Source of the DNA: Erinaceus europaeus
Lineage: Eukaryota; Chordata; Mammalia; Eulipotyphla; Erinaceidae
Reading direction: 5' to 3'
Length of the DNA: 64,000 nucleotides
Assembly (NCBI RefSeq): GCF_950295315.1
Contig: NC_080180.1
Span: forward strand, 65,567,092 to 65,631,091
Part shown: piece by piece, positions 1 through 10,963 of the stretch
How positions within the stretch are numbered: position 1 is the stretch's first letter
Layout of the letters: each line of letters begins with the position of its first letter
The notes under the pieces: generated by a model
Database searches by the model: none
Told to the model about the DNA's origin: nothing
What the model saw: the letters and a program-made list of their open reading frames with translations, nothing else
Translations under genes and position numbers: made by a program

Positions 1-80
1 TCTTCTTGACCATTGTTAGCATAATTGTTCCATTAATTCCCCTAACTTTAACATAACTTTTATATACTTAAAGAACTTTA

Positions 81-275
81 GGGACCAGGGTTGACACACC
101 TGGTTGAGCACAGGTTACAATGTACAAGACCCAGGTTCGAACCCCTGCTCTTTATGTGCAGGGGGAAGCTTCACAGTGCTGCCGGTGTCTCTCTATCTCT
201 TTGCCTCCCGCGTCCTTTCAACGTCTGCCTGCCATTATTCAATAAGTAGATAAAGATAATTTTAAAAAATAAAAA
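81..275 (+). mobile_element. tRNA-headed SINE, short family
   Basis: The copy opens GGGACCAGGG, has a pol III B-box-like GGTTCGAACCC, a CT-rich body and the tail AATAAGTAGATAAAGATAAT. A near-perfect target duplication, AAGAACTTTA at 71-80 and AAGGACTTTA at 275-284, brackets it and shows it is complete. This 'short family' recurs through the window with a head resembling CACCTGGTTGAGCAC. Confidence 0.88.
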
Positions 276-1138
276 AGGACTTTAGATGAAATGCCCACCT
301 TAGCAATGCCTTTCATAGTGTGAAGGCCTCCCTAAACATACAAAGTGTGAAGACCTTCCTAAACATACATCTCCCAGGACACTGAAGAGAAGTGTATCTG
401 GTTAATTTCCTTTTTAAGACATTTCACACACAGTGAGTTTAGTCCTAGATTGCTCTCTTTACTTTTCCTGGTGAATCCAATCCTATCAGTGAATAAGCAC
501 ATCCATGCCCTGTGCTTCTCACCTTCAGAAACAGCACACAAATGCCCACCGGCAGTTAGATTAGAAGCAACATTTGCTCCTAGTGCCCATGGGTCAGAGA
601 CAGACTGATAGTGGGTTTTTTTTTTAGTTCTTTTATTTTTGTGCAGTTTTATTATTGATAGAGCTGTTGACACCTATATTTTTCAGCTCTGCAGTTCCTC
701 TAGCTTTAAGATTGTATTGTTCATAAAAGGGATTGCTTCATTTTTTCTTAGAAGAATGAGTTAGCATGAACTGAATGACTTTGGTTTGGCAAAGCAGATT
801 GACAGGACTATATAAATACCAAGCAATATTTATGTGAATTGGCAAGAAAGTAGTACTTCTTAAAGTATTGAGTTAATATAATATTTAGTCCCCCATAAAA
901 CTAGTCATAATCACTAACTTATATATTACACATAGTTGTTTACTAGACATATCATAGTAGAAAATTTCAACTTTAATTAATCAAGAACTCAAATTCAATG
1001 GAAAACCCATCTGTCATATACCCACTCACTATCATTTCACGCTGTGATCTTAAATCATGCATTTCAAAAAACTATGAATAAAACAGAAGATGCCTAGCTT
1101 ATACTTCTTTTTAAAATCCATTAGGAATCATCATATTT
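276..1138. other. Unique AT-rich stretch
   Basis: No gene, RNA or young repeat is recognisable. The 104-codon minus-strand frame at 359-673 has no family resemblance and no regulatory context, and is probably a chance frame. Confidence 0.5.
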
Positions 1139-1262
1139 AGGCTATAGATAGCACAGTTGTTTGTGCAACAGATTTTCATTCCTGAGTCTCAGAGACCCCA
1201 GTTTTAATCCTAGCAGCATCATAAGCCAGAGTTGAGCAGTCCTCTGGTTAAAAAAAAAAAGT
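1139..1262 (+). mobile_element. tRNA-headed SINE, CTCTGG family
   Basis: The copy reads GATAGCACAG, then CCTGAGTCTC, CCCAGTTTTAATCC (a decayed B box), CATAAGCCAGAG and TGAGCAGTCCTCTGG, ending in oligo(A). This family ends in GAGCAGTGCTCTGGT followed by an A-rich tail and recurs in both orientations. Confidence 0.8.
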
Positions 1263-1384
1263 AATAATATGTAATAATAGAATGTTAGTGCCTTTGTTTT
1301 TAATTTCTTTCACTGGTGATGTTACAATGATCCACATGGATTCACTGAATGATTATTCTGTTGAAGACTTCTCCCCTCCCCTTT

Positions 1385-1550
1385 TATTTTAATCTTTGTT
1401 TTATTGGGAGTTTAATGATTTTAGTCTTTGACTCATAGGAACAGCTTCCCATCTCCCTTTGAGTGGTGTCTAGGAGACATGTCAGGACTCCAGTGTTTCC
1501 TCGTCCCGCTTGCCCCCTTTTCTAGAGTCTTTTGATTTGGAAAATAGTGA
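1385..1550 (-). mobile_element. L1 3' end fragment, antisense
   Basis: The sequence from TTTGTTTTATTGGGAGTTTAATG through GTGGTGTCTAGGAGACATGTC resembles, in reverse complement, the last 150 bases of the L1 at 45.2-47.2 kb (AATAAAG, TTAATCC). It is diverged and lacks ORF2. Confidence 0.5.
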
Positions 1551-1569
1551 TTTGTATGGGAGTGAGCAT

Positions 1570-1675
1570 GAAGGCAAGAGAGATGAGTGCATTGCTCCTA
1601 CGTGTGGATTGAACCCAGGGCCTCACACATCCAAGTCCTGCACTCTGTCTGTTGACTTACATCTAGGCTGCAGAA
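1570..1675 (-). mobile_element. Old SINE remnant, antisense
   Basis: In reverse complement the stretch contains CCCTGGGTTCAATCC, the B-box region of the CTCTGG-family SINE, and GTGTGAGGCC. It is diverged and short. Confidence 0.5.
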
Positions 1676-2249
1676 CTTGAAATTCTGAAGTCTCCATCTC
1701 CACTGAAATCAGCAGATCACACTGGGGTAATAGCTAATGCTCAAATCGGTCAGCAAATTCTCTGGACTGTTGACTGTTAAGACTGTTCTATATTATCTGT
1801 CTTTTCTTTTATGTGTATGACTTTTATCAGGTTTCTGCTTTGTATATTGTTTCCTGACAAGACTGTTGAAGCATCACCTTGTTTGCCCAAATAGTGGATT
1901 TAGAAGTCCAGAACTTGTGCTGTGCCTAGAGCCTCATCTTAGGTTTGTGTTTTCAAATCCACATTTTCCTCTCTGGGACTTAAATAACGCTTACACCCTA
2001 ACACCCAGCACCCAGGTAGGGAGTTTGGTTTCCACTCAGGAGCAGACATGACAGTTGAGCTCAGAGGAGCCAGTAATAAAGCCATTCATTGTCCTCTTTA
2101 AGCTTGAGCTGACCCCTGGATGGCCGAGCAATCAACATCCAAGAAATCCGTAGGAGAGAAAACAAATATTCTTTCAAGAAGTACTGATAAAGTTGCATAT
2201 ACCTTGTCACCCTTTCACCTGACCTTGGACAAACCCATCACATCTTCCT
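1676..2249. other. Unique sequence, no gene seen
   Basis: Mixed-composition DNA between repeats. No splice-bounded reading frame or known repeat was recognised. Confidence 0.45.
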
Positions 2250-2452
2250 TTTATTTATTACCTTTACTTATTTATTGGATAGTGACAGCTGAAATTGAGA
2301 AGCAAGGGGGTAGTCGAGAGGGAGAGAGACAGAGAGACACCTGTAGCCCTGCTTCACTACTTGCAAAGCTTTCCCTCTGCAGGTGGGGATTGGGGGCTCG
2401 AACCCGGGTCCTTCTGCACTGTAACATGTGCGCTCAGCCAGGTCCCTACCTC
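2250..2452 (-). mobile_element. tRNA-headed SINE, short family, antisense
   Basis: Starts with a TTTATTTATT tail, then the purine-rich body GGGAGAGAGACAGAGAG, CACCTGTAGCCCTGCTTCAC and GGGCTCGAACCCGGGTCC, the reverse of the B box. The head ends at GCTCAGCCAGGTCCC. Confidence 0.88.
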
Positions 2453-2496
2453 ATCCTTCATTAGCTCATCCTCCTTTGTCTTTCTTTTCTTTCTTT

Positions 2497-2768
2497 TTAA
2501 AATTTTTTTCTTATCTATTTCCTTGTGTTACCCTTGTTGTTTTATTGTTGTAGTTATTATTGATGCTGTTGTATAGGACAGAGAGAAATGGGAAGACAGA
2601 GAGGGGGAGAGAAAGACAGACACCTGCAGACCTGCTTCACCGGCTGTGAAGCGACTCCCCTGCAGGTGGGGAGCCGGGGGCTCGAACCGGGATCCTTACG
2701 CCGGTCCTTGGGTCCTTGGCGCTAAGCGCCACCTGCGCTTAAACTGCTGCGCTACAGCCCGACTCCCC
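2497..2768 (-). mobile_element. tRNA-headed SINE, long family, antisense
   Basis: This is the commonest SINE here. In reverse complement it runs GGGGAGTCGGG, box A-like GCGCAGCAG, B box GGTTCGAGCCCCCGGC, CACCTGCAGGGGAGTCGC, a CT-rich body, TCTCTCTGTCCTATACAAC and an AACAA-rich 3' region. An internal duplication is visible at GGTCCTTGGGTCCTTGGCGC. Confidence 0.9.
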
Positions 2769-3229
2769 TTCTTTCTCTTTCAAGATGCCCTGACTTTTTC
2801 CCTAGCAGGGAAATTTTCAGCATGTCTATTCAAATTGGGAGAGCCCAGAATGCAGTGCTCTGTTATTCCCAAATGAATGATCGTCAGCTGTCCATTTAGG
2901 CCTGATGCCTCACTAAAGAAGCTGGTGTCGCAGGCTGGAAGGTCTGCCCTATGTGCCCTCCTGCGACTCAGCAGTGTCAAGGATACACTTCCGTCTCCTT
3001 TCCTCCTTCCAGACATGTCCTGGCGCCTCTGCAGTGCTTCTGACATTTCTCAATTCTTCCATGCTCCAGCTTCATTTCCTCCGGTTTTTCACTGGCAACC
3101 ACCTCCCATCCAAGAGGTATGTGGAGGGACACAGGCTTTTCCAAGTCAACACAACAGGCTGTTTTAAGATGCACATAGTGGTGGCCTGGAGTTGCCACAG
3201 TGACAGCATTGTTTCCTTTTTTTTTAAAA

Positions 3230-3400
3230 TCTTACTATATTTATATGTGTTTTATTTTAATTTATTTTGGATAGAGAGGAATTGAGAAAGGAAATGGGAG
3301 GTGGGGGGGTGCATCATTACTTCATCACTATTGAATCTTGAATCCACATTACACATGGTAAAACATGAGCATTCAACCAGCTATGTCACCGCCAGGCCCA
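3230..3400 (-). mobile_element. Diverged short-family SINE, antisense
   Basis: TTATTTTGGATAGAGAGGAATTGAG and the purine-rich body match the reverse of the short family; the head is eroded near CACCGCCAGGCC. It directly precedes another old SINE. Confidence 0.6.
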
Positions 3401-3545
3401 TGCCGTGGCTTTTCAAGGGTAAAGTTCTGAGTTTGAGTCTGATTGTAGGCATCCTATATACCAGAGCAATGGTCTGTTTCTCTCCCATAAATAAATAAAT
3501 GAAAAATTGAACAAGTAAACAAATAAAATAAATAAATAAAATGTA
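3401..3545 (+). mobile_element. Old SINE fragment
   Basis: AAAGTTCTGAGTTTGAGTCTG corresponds to a B-box region, and TTTCTCTCCCATAAATAAAT to a tail. The head is poorly preserved. Confidence 0.45.
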
Positions 3546-3607
3546 AGTAGTGTCTGGTTTTCTAATAAAAGAGAATAACAAAGTGCTTTGATTTTAATTT
3601 TTCAATG

Positions 3608-3726
3608 ACATTATTTATTTATTTATTATTGAATAGAGACAGAGAAATTGAGAGGGGAGAGGAAGATAGCGAGAGAGACAGACAGACACCTGCAGTCCTG
3701 CTTCACCACTTGCAAAGCTTCCTCCT
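3608..3726 (-). mobile_element. Truncated short-family SINE, antisense
   Basis: The tail and body (TTATTATTGAATAGAGACAG, ACACCTGCAGTCCTGCTTCAC, TTGCAAAGCTTCC) are clear, but the copy stops before the tRNA-like head. Confidence 0.75.
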
Positions 3727-4089
3727 TACCTAAAGCTGGGCTTTAGGTAAGACCATACCAAAAGGTATCATCTAGATGTTGTCAATAATAACATTTCTAG
3801 ATATTGAAATATACTTTGCCAGAAAGCTAGATCACAGTAGTCTCAGAATAGATTCTTTAAACTTACTCACAATAAATGTATTTTGTGAGTGAGTTAGCAT
3901 TTTTATTTTTCAGATAACGATCCTAGCAAGCTGTAGACTAACGTAGCACCCTGTCCTCATCCGAGATCTTAGAGAGCACATGGGATCAAACCTCCAGGGA
4001 CTTCTTACAAAGCTGCGTTGAAAGAAGAAATGCTGACAGATTTCAGTGACTACTGAGTGATCAACAATCTTCCCATCCATGTTGACAAG

Positions 4090-4770
4090 AAATAGTTTTG
4101 GGTGTTGACAGGTGGATCCACACTCCCAACCTGTCTCTCTCTTTCCCTAGTGGGGCAGGGCTCTGGGGAAGCAGGGCTCCAGGACACATTGGTGGGGTCG
4201 TTTGTCCAGAGAAGTCTGGTTGGCATCATGGTAGCATCTGGAACCTGGTGGCTGAAAAGAGAGTTAACATATAAAGCCAAACAAACTGTTGACTAATCAT
4301 GAACCTAAAGGCTGGAATAGTGCAGATGAAGATTTGGGGTCTCCATTTTGTAGATAGCTAGTAGGTCTATTTTAAGTTTATTCCAAAGGTCCTATGACTT
4401 TATTAGTTTTTTCCTGAGCCTGACCTCTGATATGCAGGTGGACCCAAGTTATTGTCTGGGGAGATGATGTCATGACTGGAAAAAGGGTTAGACAAGGGAA
4501 GAGAGGAGCTCCTAAATATGGGAAAGGTGTATAAATATTGTTGACTGTAAAGCTCATAGGGCAAGCAATTACAGAAGTCAGACTTCCCACCTTCTGCATC
4601 CATAATGACCCTGGGCTATACTCCCAGAGGGTTAAAGAATAAAGAAGCTATCAGGAAAGGGGAGGGGATACAGAATTCTGATATTTGGAATTGTATTAAT
4701 CTTATCCTATGGTCTTGTCAGTCTTTCCATTTTATAAATAAATAAATACATTTTTTTTAAAAAGAAACAA
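4090..4770 (+). mobile_element. L1 3' end with 5' inversion
   Basis: Bases 4562-4770 are the L1 3' UTR family in plus orientation: AGCAATTACAGAAG, ATGACCCTGGG, CTATCAGGAAAGGGGAGGGG, CTTGTCAGTCTTTCC, ATAAATAAATAAATA. Bases 4090-4560 are the adjoining upstream part in reverse complement, judged against the collinear antisense copy at 50.64-51.5 kb. The junction lies near 4558-4562. This arrangement is the classic product of twin-primed L1 insertion. No coding capacity remains. Confidence 0.75.
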
Positions 4771-4790
4771 TTTTGGGTTCCGCTACAATG

Positions 4791-5915
4791 TAAGTTGTCA
4801 CTGTTCTGTGTGGGTTCCACTCTTTATTATTTGTTATTATAATGTAATGATTTTTCTTGTTACCTTGCTTACCTCACTGTTTCATTCGAATTCCATAACA
4901 TGCATTATATGAACAGGTTTAGAAAAAACAAAAAACGTATTTCGGTGTCCACGTTCATCTGATTGCAAAAATGGAAATATTATCAGAACAGACTAAAAAT
5001 AGATAATAAGCTTTCCTTCTACCTCTCCATCTTTTCAGGTTGATTGGGTTGACGGATGGCACTTTCAATAATGTGTTAAATTTAGAGAATACATTAAATA
5101 GAAAAGAACATCGTGGAAAATATGAAAGCCTTTCCATTAAGGGTTTCAGATATAAAATCTTCTATTCAGACACAAACTAAATCTAAAATGAGAGTTTTTT
5201 TTAACTGAAAGAGCTAGAGAGTAATTAAAGATAATTGGCAAGTTATTATTCTTAAAAGGTTCTTTTTTCTGTTCTAAGAATACCGGGGAACAATTGAACA
5301 GATAAAAAGTGAACTATAAATTTCCAGATAAATCTTTTATATAATAATGCATCTCTCGAGACAAAAGATATTTCAAATCCATGAGAAAGGAGGGAGGTGG
5401 GTTTGCCTGAAAGGCTTCCATTCTTGATTGACCATAGTGAAGTTGTAATGGTCAGACTTTTAAACTTGCAGATGCAGAAAGAATCTTTTAACAGGTTGAG
5501 ATGGAATAAAAAAATAAATGTGACAGGCTTCATGGAGAGTGGTTGGTTGACCAAAGTTTACATGGAATGAGCAGAAAATTACTTAATAAATGAAGCTCAG
5601 TGTTCAGTAGATACTTTTCCATAAGGATCCCTTCATCAGATAGGTGCTGTGAGCAGTATTGATCCAGGTGGGCAAGCCATCCCTCCTGTCCTTTCTCTAT
5701 CCAAACCTGCATATTTTCCCCAGAATTGGATCAATACCAATTCTCATTATGAAGCCATTTATTTACTAATATGTTATTCAGTGAGACCTTTTGCACAGAT
5801 TTCTACTCCAGCTCTCGTTAATGTACTAATACTTTCCCCCATCTTCAGATTCACAGTCCAAATAAGACTTTCTCAGTTTCTTCACAATCTGATTCACCCA
5901 CCATGACTGGATTAA
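4791..5915. other. Unique AT-rich stretch
   Basis: No coding exon or recognisable repeat. Overlapping minus-strand frames of 60-100 codons at 4955-5712 have no recognised similarity. Confidence 0.45.
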
Positions 5916-5917
5916 AA

Positions 5918-5952
5918 CAGACACACACACACACACACCCACACACACACAC
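5918..5952. repeat. (CA)n microsatellite
   Basis: A run of CA dinucleotides interrupted once by CC, about 35 bases. Confidence 0.9.
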
Positions 5953-6539
5953 CTTCATTCACTCACTTATTCCCAGCAAGGGCACATATACTTTTTTTTC
6001 TGATTCATAAAAGTATATCATCTAAAGATATTTTTATCTGGATTGACAAAGAAATAGACATTGTGTTAGAAGCTAGGCTTGCTTTCTTTTATGACTGCAC
6101 ACAAAAATCTATTCCTAAATCAGAGGGGAGAAGAGAAAAAGTTAGAGCACTACTTTTGAATGTAATGTGCTTTTTCATAAAAACCATGATTGCTGAAAAA
6201 AAAAGTAAGAATAGGTATGTGATTTCAGATGATTGCATATTTTTATCAAGTGGTATAGGGAACATTCTCTGAGCTATGTTGCCAGTGGTTAGGGGTTTAG
6301 ATTCAGATACCTCTGTCCAAGGAGAGGCTGCTGTTTTACATCAGATGCCTTTTAAAGTCGACTAGAAAGTGAGCCACACACACCGAATAATATAGATCAT
6401 GTTAGAACATATAAAGAAAATGCAGCTATAGGTTAAAATAAGTATTTTGCCTTCAAGTAAATGGAAAATGCCCAGTTACAGTATTGCATTGCCTTTCATA
6501 CAAAATTCAGACATGATATACTTTAAGAAGTAATTGTTT

Positions 6540-6754
6540 TTTAAATTTTTTAATGATATTTATTTTCTTTATTGGATAGAGACAGCCAGAAATCTAGAGG
6601 GGAGGAGTGATAGACAGGGAGAGACCGAGAGACACCTGCAGCCCTGCTTCACCACTCGCAAAGCTTTCCCCCTGCAGGTGAGAAACTGGAGCTCAAACCC
6701 GGGTCCTTGCACATTATAATGTGCACTCAACCACGTGTGCTCCCACCCAGTCCC
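6540..6754 (-). mobile_element. tRNA-headed SINE, short family, antisense
   Basis: It carries the TTTATTTTCTTTATTGGATA tail, ACACCTGCAGCCCTGCTTCAC, GCTCAAACCCGGGTCC and a terminal CCCACCCAGTCCC head. The reverse B box is mildly decayed. Confidence 0.88.
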
Positions 6755-7139
6755 AGAAGTAAATCCCTTTGTAAGTAATGTTTGCTTAATTAATCAATGA
6801 AAACCCTGGTAAAATGCGTATACCGGATATGGACTATTGAGGACCTTGTATTAATGTTTTTTAAAATTATTGTGTAGTGGAAGAATTCTCCATAGGAAAC
6901 AAGATAGTTTAATGAAGACACATTAGATACTTTGGGTATTACAGATTAATAGTCAAATGGCAGGCTAGTCAAGCTGGCTGCAATTGGGGGTGGCATGTTT
7001 AGTACACGTATTCTGTGTGGTTGGTGCCTACAAGATTTCTATTTTCTCTTTCTTAGAGCAAGAAGGCAGTGGAACTAGTGGGCTTGGAGTACAGGTGTCA
7101 AGAGGATTGTATGTATCTGGGCAGAGAAATTATACAACT

Positions 7140-7440
7140 TTTTTTTTTAATTCTTTTTGTTGTTGATTTTTTGTTGCTGTAGGTAATCCCTGGGACTTGG
7201 TGTCTGCAGGACAGATCCACCACTGATAATGAGCCTTTTCTCCTTGCCCTCCCCTTTCTTTTATTTGATAGAACAGAAAGAAATTGAAAGAGCAAGAGAG
7301 ATAAGGGAGAGAGAGAGAGAGAGTCCTGCTTCACCACTCACTCCTGAAGTTTCCTCCTGCATGTGGAGACCAGGGATTTGAACTTAGTTCCTGGCACATG
7401 ATAATGTGTGTATGTTCTACCAGGTGTGCCAAGGCCTGGT
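7140..7440 (-). mobile_element. Extended SINE, antisense, diverged
   Basis: A short-family body at 7255-7440 (GATAGAACAGAAAGAAATTG, CTGCTTCACCACTCAC, GGTGTGCCAAGGCCTGGTC) is preceded by a 3' extension with CCTGGGACTTGGTGTCTGC and GATCCACCACT. That extension also occurs near 17.25, 21.24 and 27.61 kb. Confidence 0.7.
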
Positions 7441-7950
7441 CTCTCACTGATGTCCTCAAATGCTTTTTTTCACCAGCAAATTGCAGGAAATGTCTATGCA
7501 CAGAGAGGTAGGAGGTTTGAGCAGAGGACAGAGATGGTTCTCCGTTCCTTAGACAATGAACACAGGCTGAGAGGTGGCGGTTGAGAAGGCTAGAAGAGGG
7601 TATTCAGTGGTCACAGTCTCAGCTGACTTAATATCATTTAACAAGAAGAGACTATCTATCTACGGGCGAATGGAGTGGCAGTGCTCAGCCTGCCAGCCTG
7701 CTGATAAATCTTTACCCTGTTCACACTGAGCTCACACTCTGGCTTGTACCTGTAAACCCTGTTATCCTGACAAAGATGAGATCTGCCAGGGCTAATGTCA
7801 CCCAACTTGAAGTCATCAAAAACACTCATTTCTAATACCCATATATATATATTTGCTATCATCAATCTGTAATCCTTACTAGTGCGGACTAACTGGCCAA
7901 TAAGCTAATCAAAATAGAACTCTACATTGTGGATTTTGCTTAAAGAGATC
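7441..7950. other. Unique sequence, no gene seen
   Basis: Short frames only. A brief (TA)n run lies near 7841-7851. Confidence 0.45.
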
Positions 7951-7959
7951 CTGGTGTGT

Positions 7960-8000
<41 letters not shown>

Positions 8001-9062
8001 TGTGTGTGTGTGTGAGTGTGTGTGTGAGTGTGTGTGTGAGTGTGTGTGTGTGTGTGTGAGTGTGTGTGTGAGTGTGTGTGTGTGTGTGTGTGAGTGTGTG
8101 TGTGAGTGTGTGTGTGAGAGTGCGTGTGAGTGTGTGTGTGAGTGTATATGTGTGTGAGTGTGTGTGAGAGTGTGTGTGTGAGTGTGAGTGTATATTTGTG
8201 TGTGTGTGTGAGTGTGTGAGTGTGTGTGAGTGTGTATGTGTGTGTGAGTGTGTGCGTGTGTAAGTGTGTGTGTGTGAGTGTGTGTGAGTGTATGAGTGTG
8301 TGTGAGTGTGTGTATGAGTGTGTGTGAGTGTATATGTGTGAGTGTGTGTGTGTTTGTGAGTGTATATGTGTGTGTGAGTGTGTTAGTGTGTGTGTAAGTG
8401 TATGTGTGAGTGTGTGTGAGTGTATATGTGTGTGAGTGTGTGTGTGTGAGTGTGTGTGTGAGTGAGTGTGTGTGTAAGTGTGTGTGAGTGTGTGTGTGAG
8501 TGTGTGTGAGTGTGAGTGTGTGTGTATGAGTGTGTGTGAGTGTATATGTGTGTGTGAGTGTTTGTGAGTGTATATGTGTGTGTGAGTGTGTTAGTGTGTG
8601 TGTAAGTGTGTGTGTGTGAGTGTGTGTGAGTGTATATGTGTGTGTGAGTTTGTGTGTGAGTGTGTGTGTAAGTGTGTGTGAGTGTGTGAGTGTGTGTGAG
8701 TGTGTGTGTGAGTGTGTGTGAGTGTGTGTGTGAGTGTATATGTGTGTGTGAGTGTGTTAGTGTGTGTAAGTGTGTGTGTGTGAGTGTGTGTGAGTGTGTG
8801 TGAGTGTATGAGTGTGTGTGAGTGTGTGTATGAGTGTGTGTGAGTGTATATATGTGTGTGAGTGTGTGTGTGAGTGTTTGTGAGTGTATATGTGTGTGTG
8901 AGTGTGTTAGTGTGTGTGTAAGTGTGTGTGTGTGAGTGTGAGTGTGTGTGAGTGTATATGTGTGTGTGAGTGTATATGTGTGTGTGAGTGTGTGAGAGTG
9001 TGAGTGTGTATGTGTGAGTGTGTGTGTGAGTGTGTGTGTGTGTGCATATGAGTGTGTGTGAT
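7951..9062. repeat. Long TG / GTGA simple repeat
   Basis: About 1.1 kb made almost only of TG dinucleotides broken at irregular intervals by GA, TA and TATA variants such as GTGTGTGAGTGTGTG and GAGTGTATATGTG. Apparent Cys-Val frames on the plus strand and His-Thr frames on the minus strand are translations of the repeat. Alternating purine-pyrimidine tracts of this kind can adopt Z-DNA and are usually length-polymorphic. Confidence 0.97.
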
Positions 9063-9387
9063 GTCTTTTATAACCATATTTGAATGAATACAACAGTTAC
9101 TTGTTGATATTAACAAGGACTTCACACAGACTGTTTATGATAGACTGATAGATTTTAAAAAGGAGTCTATCATTTCTAGTACATAAGAATAAAATATGAA
9201 ATTTAAGTTAAGTAATTTAATCAAATTTATGTGTCTGGCAAGTCACAAAGCCAGAGTTAAATACATATTCCTTGAAAATTTTTATTTTACTATATCAGGC
9301 TAACACATGTAAATCAGCTGTTGCGAATGAGGAATCATCTGTGAATGAAGACACATGGTCTAGGTTGATGTAAAAATAGTGAGTCTT
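9063..9387. other. Unique sequence, no gene seen
   Basis: AT-rich sequence between the simple repeat and the next SINE; nothing recognised. Confidence 0.45.
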
Positions 9388-9590
9388 GGGGCCTTTTAAG
9401 CACACACATCACCATGCCTAAGGATCTGGGTTCAAGTCCCGGGATCCTACCTGCAAGGGGGAAGGAAGCTTCCTGAGTGGTAAAGTGACTTGTACTGTTG
9501 TCTCTCTTTCTCTCTCACTGCGCCCCCTTCACATCTCAAATTCTCTCTGTCATAACTAATGAAAAAGAAAAAGAAAAAGAAAGAAAAATA
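9388..9590 (+). mobile_element. tRNA-headed SINE, short family
   Basis: TCTGGGTTCAAGTCCCGG is the B-box region, followed by CTGCAAGGGGGAAGGAAGC, the CT-rich body, TCTCTCTGTCATAACTAATG and an A-rich GAAAAA tail. Confidence 0.85.
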
Positions 9591-9870
9591 ATTAGTGAGT
9601 CTTTATTTACAATGAATCTACAAGTGACGGGACATCTTCAGGACTTAGATCCTTGAGAAAAAAATTATTCTCTGACTTATTTTTTATTTGTTCCCCTCTA
9701 ACATATGTGCGCTCGTGACTTAATGCTAGTACGTTTAATCCTCGCAGCTCCAATTCTTTATGAGTGAACACTTAGATGATAAAACTTCATTGTTCCTCAA
9801 ATACTAGACTGAAATTCCTCTTTGAATACACAAACCGATGAATAAGAGGTAACTAAGGACATTGTTCTAA

Positions 9871-10159
9871 GGGGGCTGCGCAGTGGCACAGCGGGTTAAG
9901 CACACATGGAACGAGGAAGCACAAGGACTGGCGTAAGGATCCTGGTTCGAGCCCCCGGCTCCTCACCTGCAGGGAGGTTGTTTCACAGGCAGTGCAGCAG
10001 GTCTGCAGGTGTCTGACTTTCTCTCCCCCTCTCTGTCTTCCCCTCCTCTCTCCATTTCTCTCTGTCCTATCTAGCAACAATCACATCAGTAACAACAATA
10101 ATAACTACAACAACGATAAACAAGGGCAACAAAAGGGGGAAAAATAAGGTTAAAAAAAG
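9871..10159 (+). mobile_element. Outer long-family SINE of a nest
   Basis: The head GGGGGCTGCGCAGTGGCACAG and B box TGGTTCGAGCCCCCGGC are well preserved. The target duplication GACATTGTTCTAAG (9858-9871) recurs at 10950-10963, so this SINE and everything to 10949 behave as one insertion enlarged by later events. Confidence 0.9.
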
Positions 10160-10456
10160 GGGAGTCGGGTGGTAGCACAGTGGGTTAAGTGCAGGTGGCG
10201 CAAAGTGCAAGGACCTACTTAAGGATCCTGGTTCGAGCCCCCGGCTCCCCACCTGCAGGGGAGTCCATTCACAGGCAGTGAAGCAGGTCTGCAGGTGTCT
10301 GTCTGTCTCTCCTCTTCTCTGTCTTCCCCTCCTCTCTCCATTTCTCTCTGTCCTATCCAACAATGATGACATCAAGAACAGCAACAATAATAACCACAAC
10401 AATAACTAAAACAAGGGCAACAAAATGGAATAAACAGATAAATATTTTAAAAAATT
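10160..10456 (+). mobile_element. Inner long-family SINE
   Basis: GGGGAGTCGGGTGGTAGCAC opens a second full head placed in the tail of the first. The B box CTGGTTCGAGCCCCCGGC and the TCTCTCTGTCCTATCCAAC segment are intact. Its 3' extension appears to continue beyond the GAAA repeat, at 10563-10629 and 10920-10949. Confidence 0.88.
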
Positions 10457-10505
10457 GAAAGAAAGAAAAAAAAGAAAGAAGAGAAAGAAAGAAAGAAAGA
10501 AAGAG

Positions 10506-10560
<55 letters not shown>

Positions 10561-10562
10561 AG
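10457..10562. repeat. (GAAA)n microsatellite
   Basis: About 105 bases of GAAA units with GAGA interruptions at the 5' side, probably grown from the A-rich tail of the SINE. Confidence 0.93.
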
Positions 10563-10629
10563 CAATGGCTGCAAGGAACAGTATAGTCCCTAATGCAGGC
10601 ATTGAACTCCAGCAAAAAACCCTGGTGTG

Positions 10630-10903
10630 ACACACCCTACTAGGGAAAGAGAGAGGCAGACTGGGAGTATGGACCGACCAGTCAACGCCCATGTTCAGCG
10701 GGGAAGCAATTACAGAAGCCAGACCTTCCACCTTCTGCAACCCCACAATGACCCTGGGTCCATGCTCCCAGAGGGCTAGAGAATGGGAAAGCTATCAGGG
10801 GAGGGGGTGGGATATGGAGATTGGGTGGTGGGAATTGTGTGGAGTTGTACCCCTCCTACCTTATGTTTTTGTTCATTAATCCTTTCTTAAATAAAAAATT
10901 TAA
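10630..10903 (+). mobile_element. L1 3' UTR insertion inside the SINE nest
   Basis: The piece runs from CTACTAGGGAAAGAGAGAGG through AGCAATTACAGAAGCCAGAC, ATGACCCTGGGTCCATGCTC and GGTGGGAATTGTGTGGAGTTG to an A-rich tail. It is flanked by AAAAAACCCTGGTGTG near 10614-10629 and 10904-10919, a 16-bp target duplication. It is 5'-truncated and non-coding. Confidence 0.8.
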
Positions 10904-10963
10904 AAAAAACCCTGGTGTGGAGGGGAATAAAATAATAATAATTTTAAAAGACATTGTTCTAAG

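Noticed and set aside
8383..9093. 236-codon His/Thr-rich minus-strand frame
   Set aside because: It is the translation of the TG simple repeat, with no start context and no non-repeat sequence.
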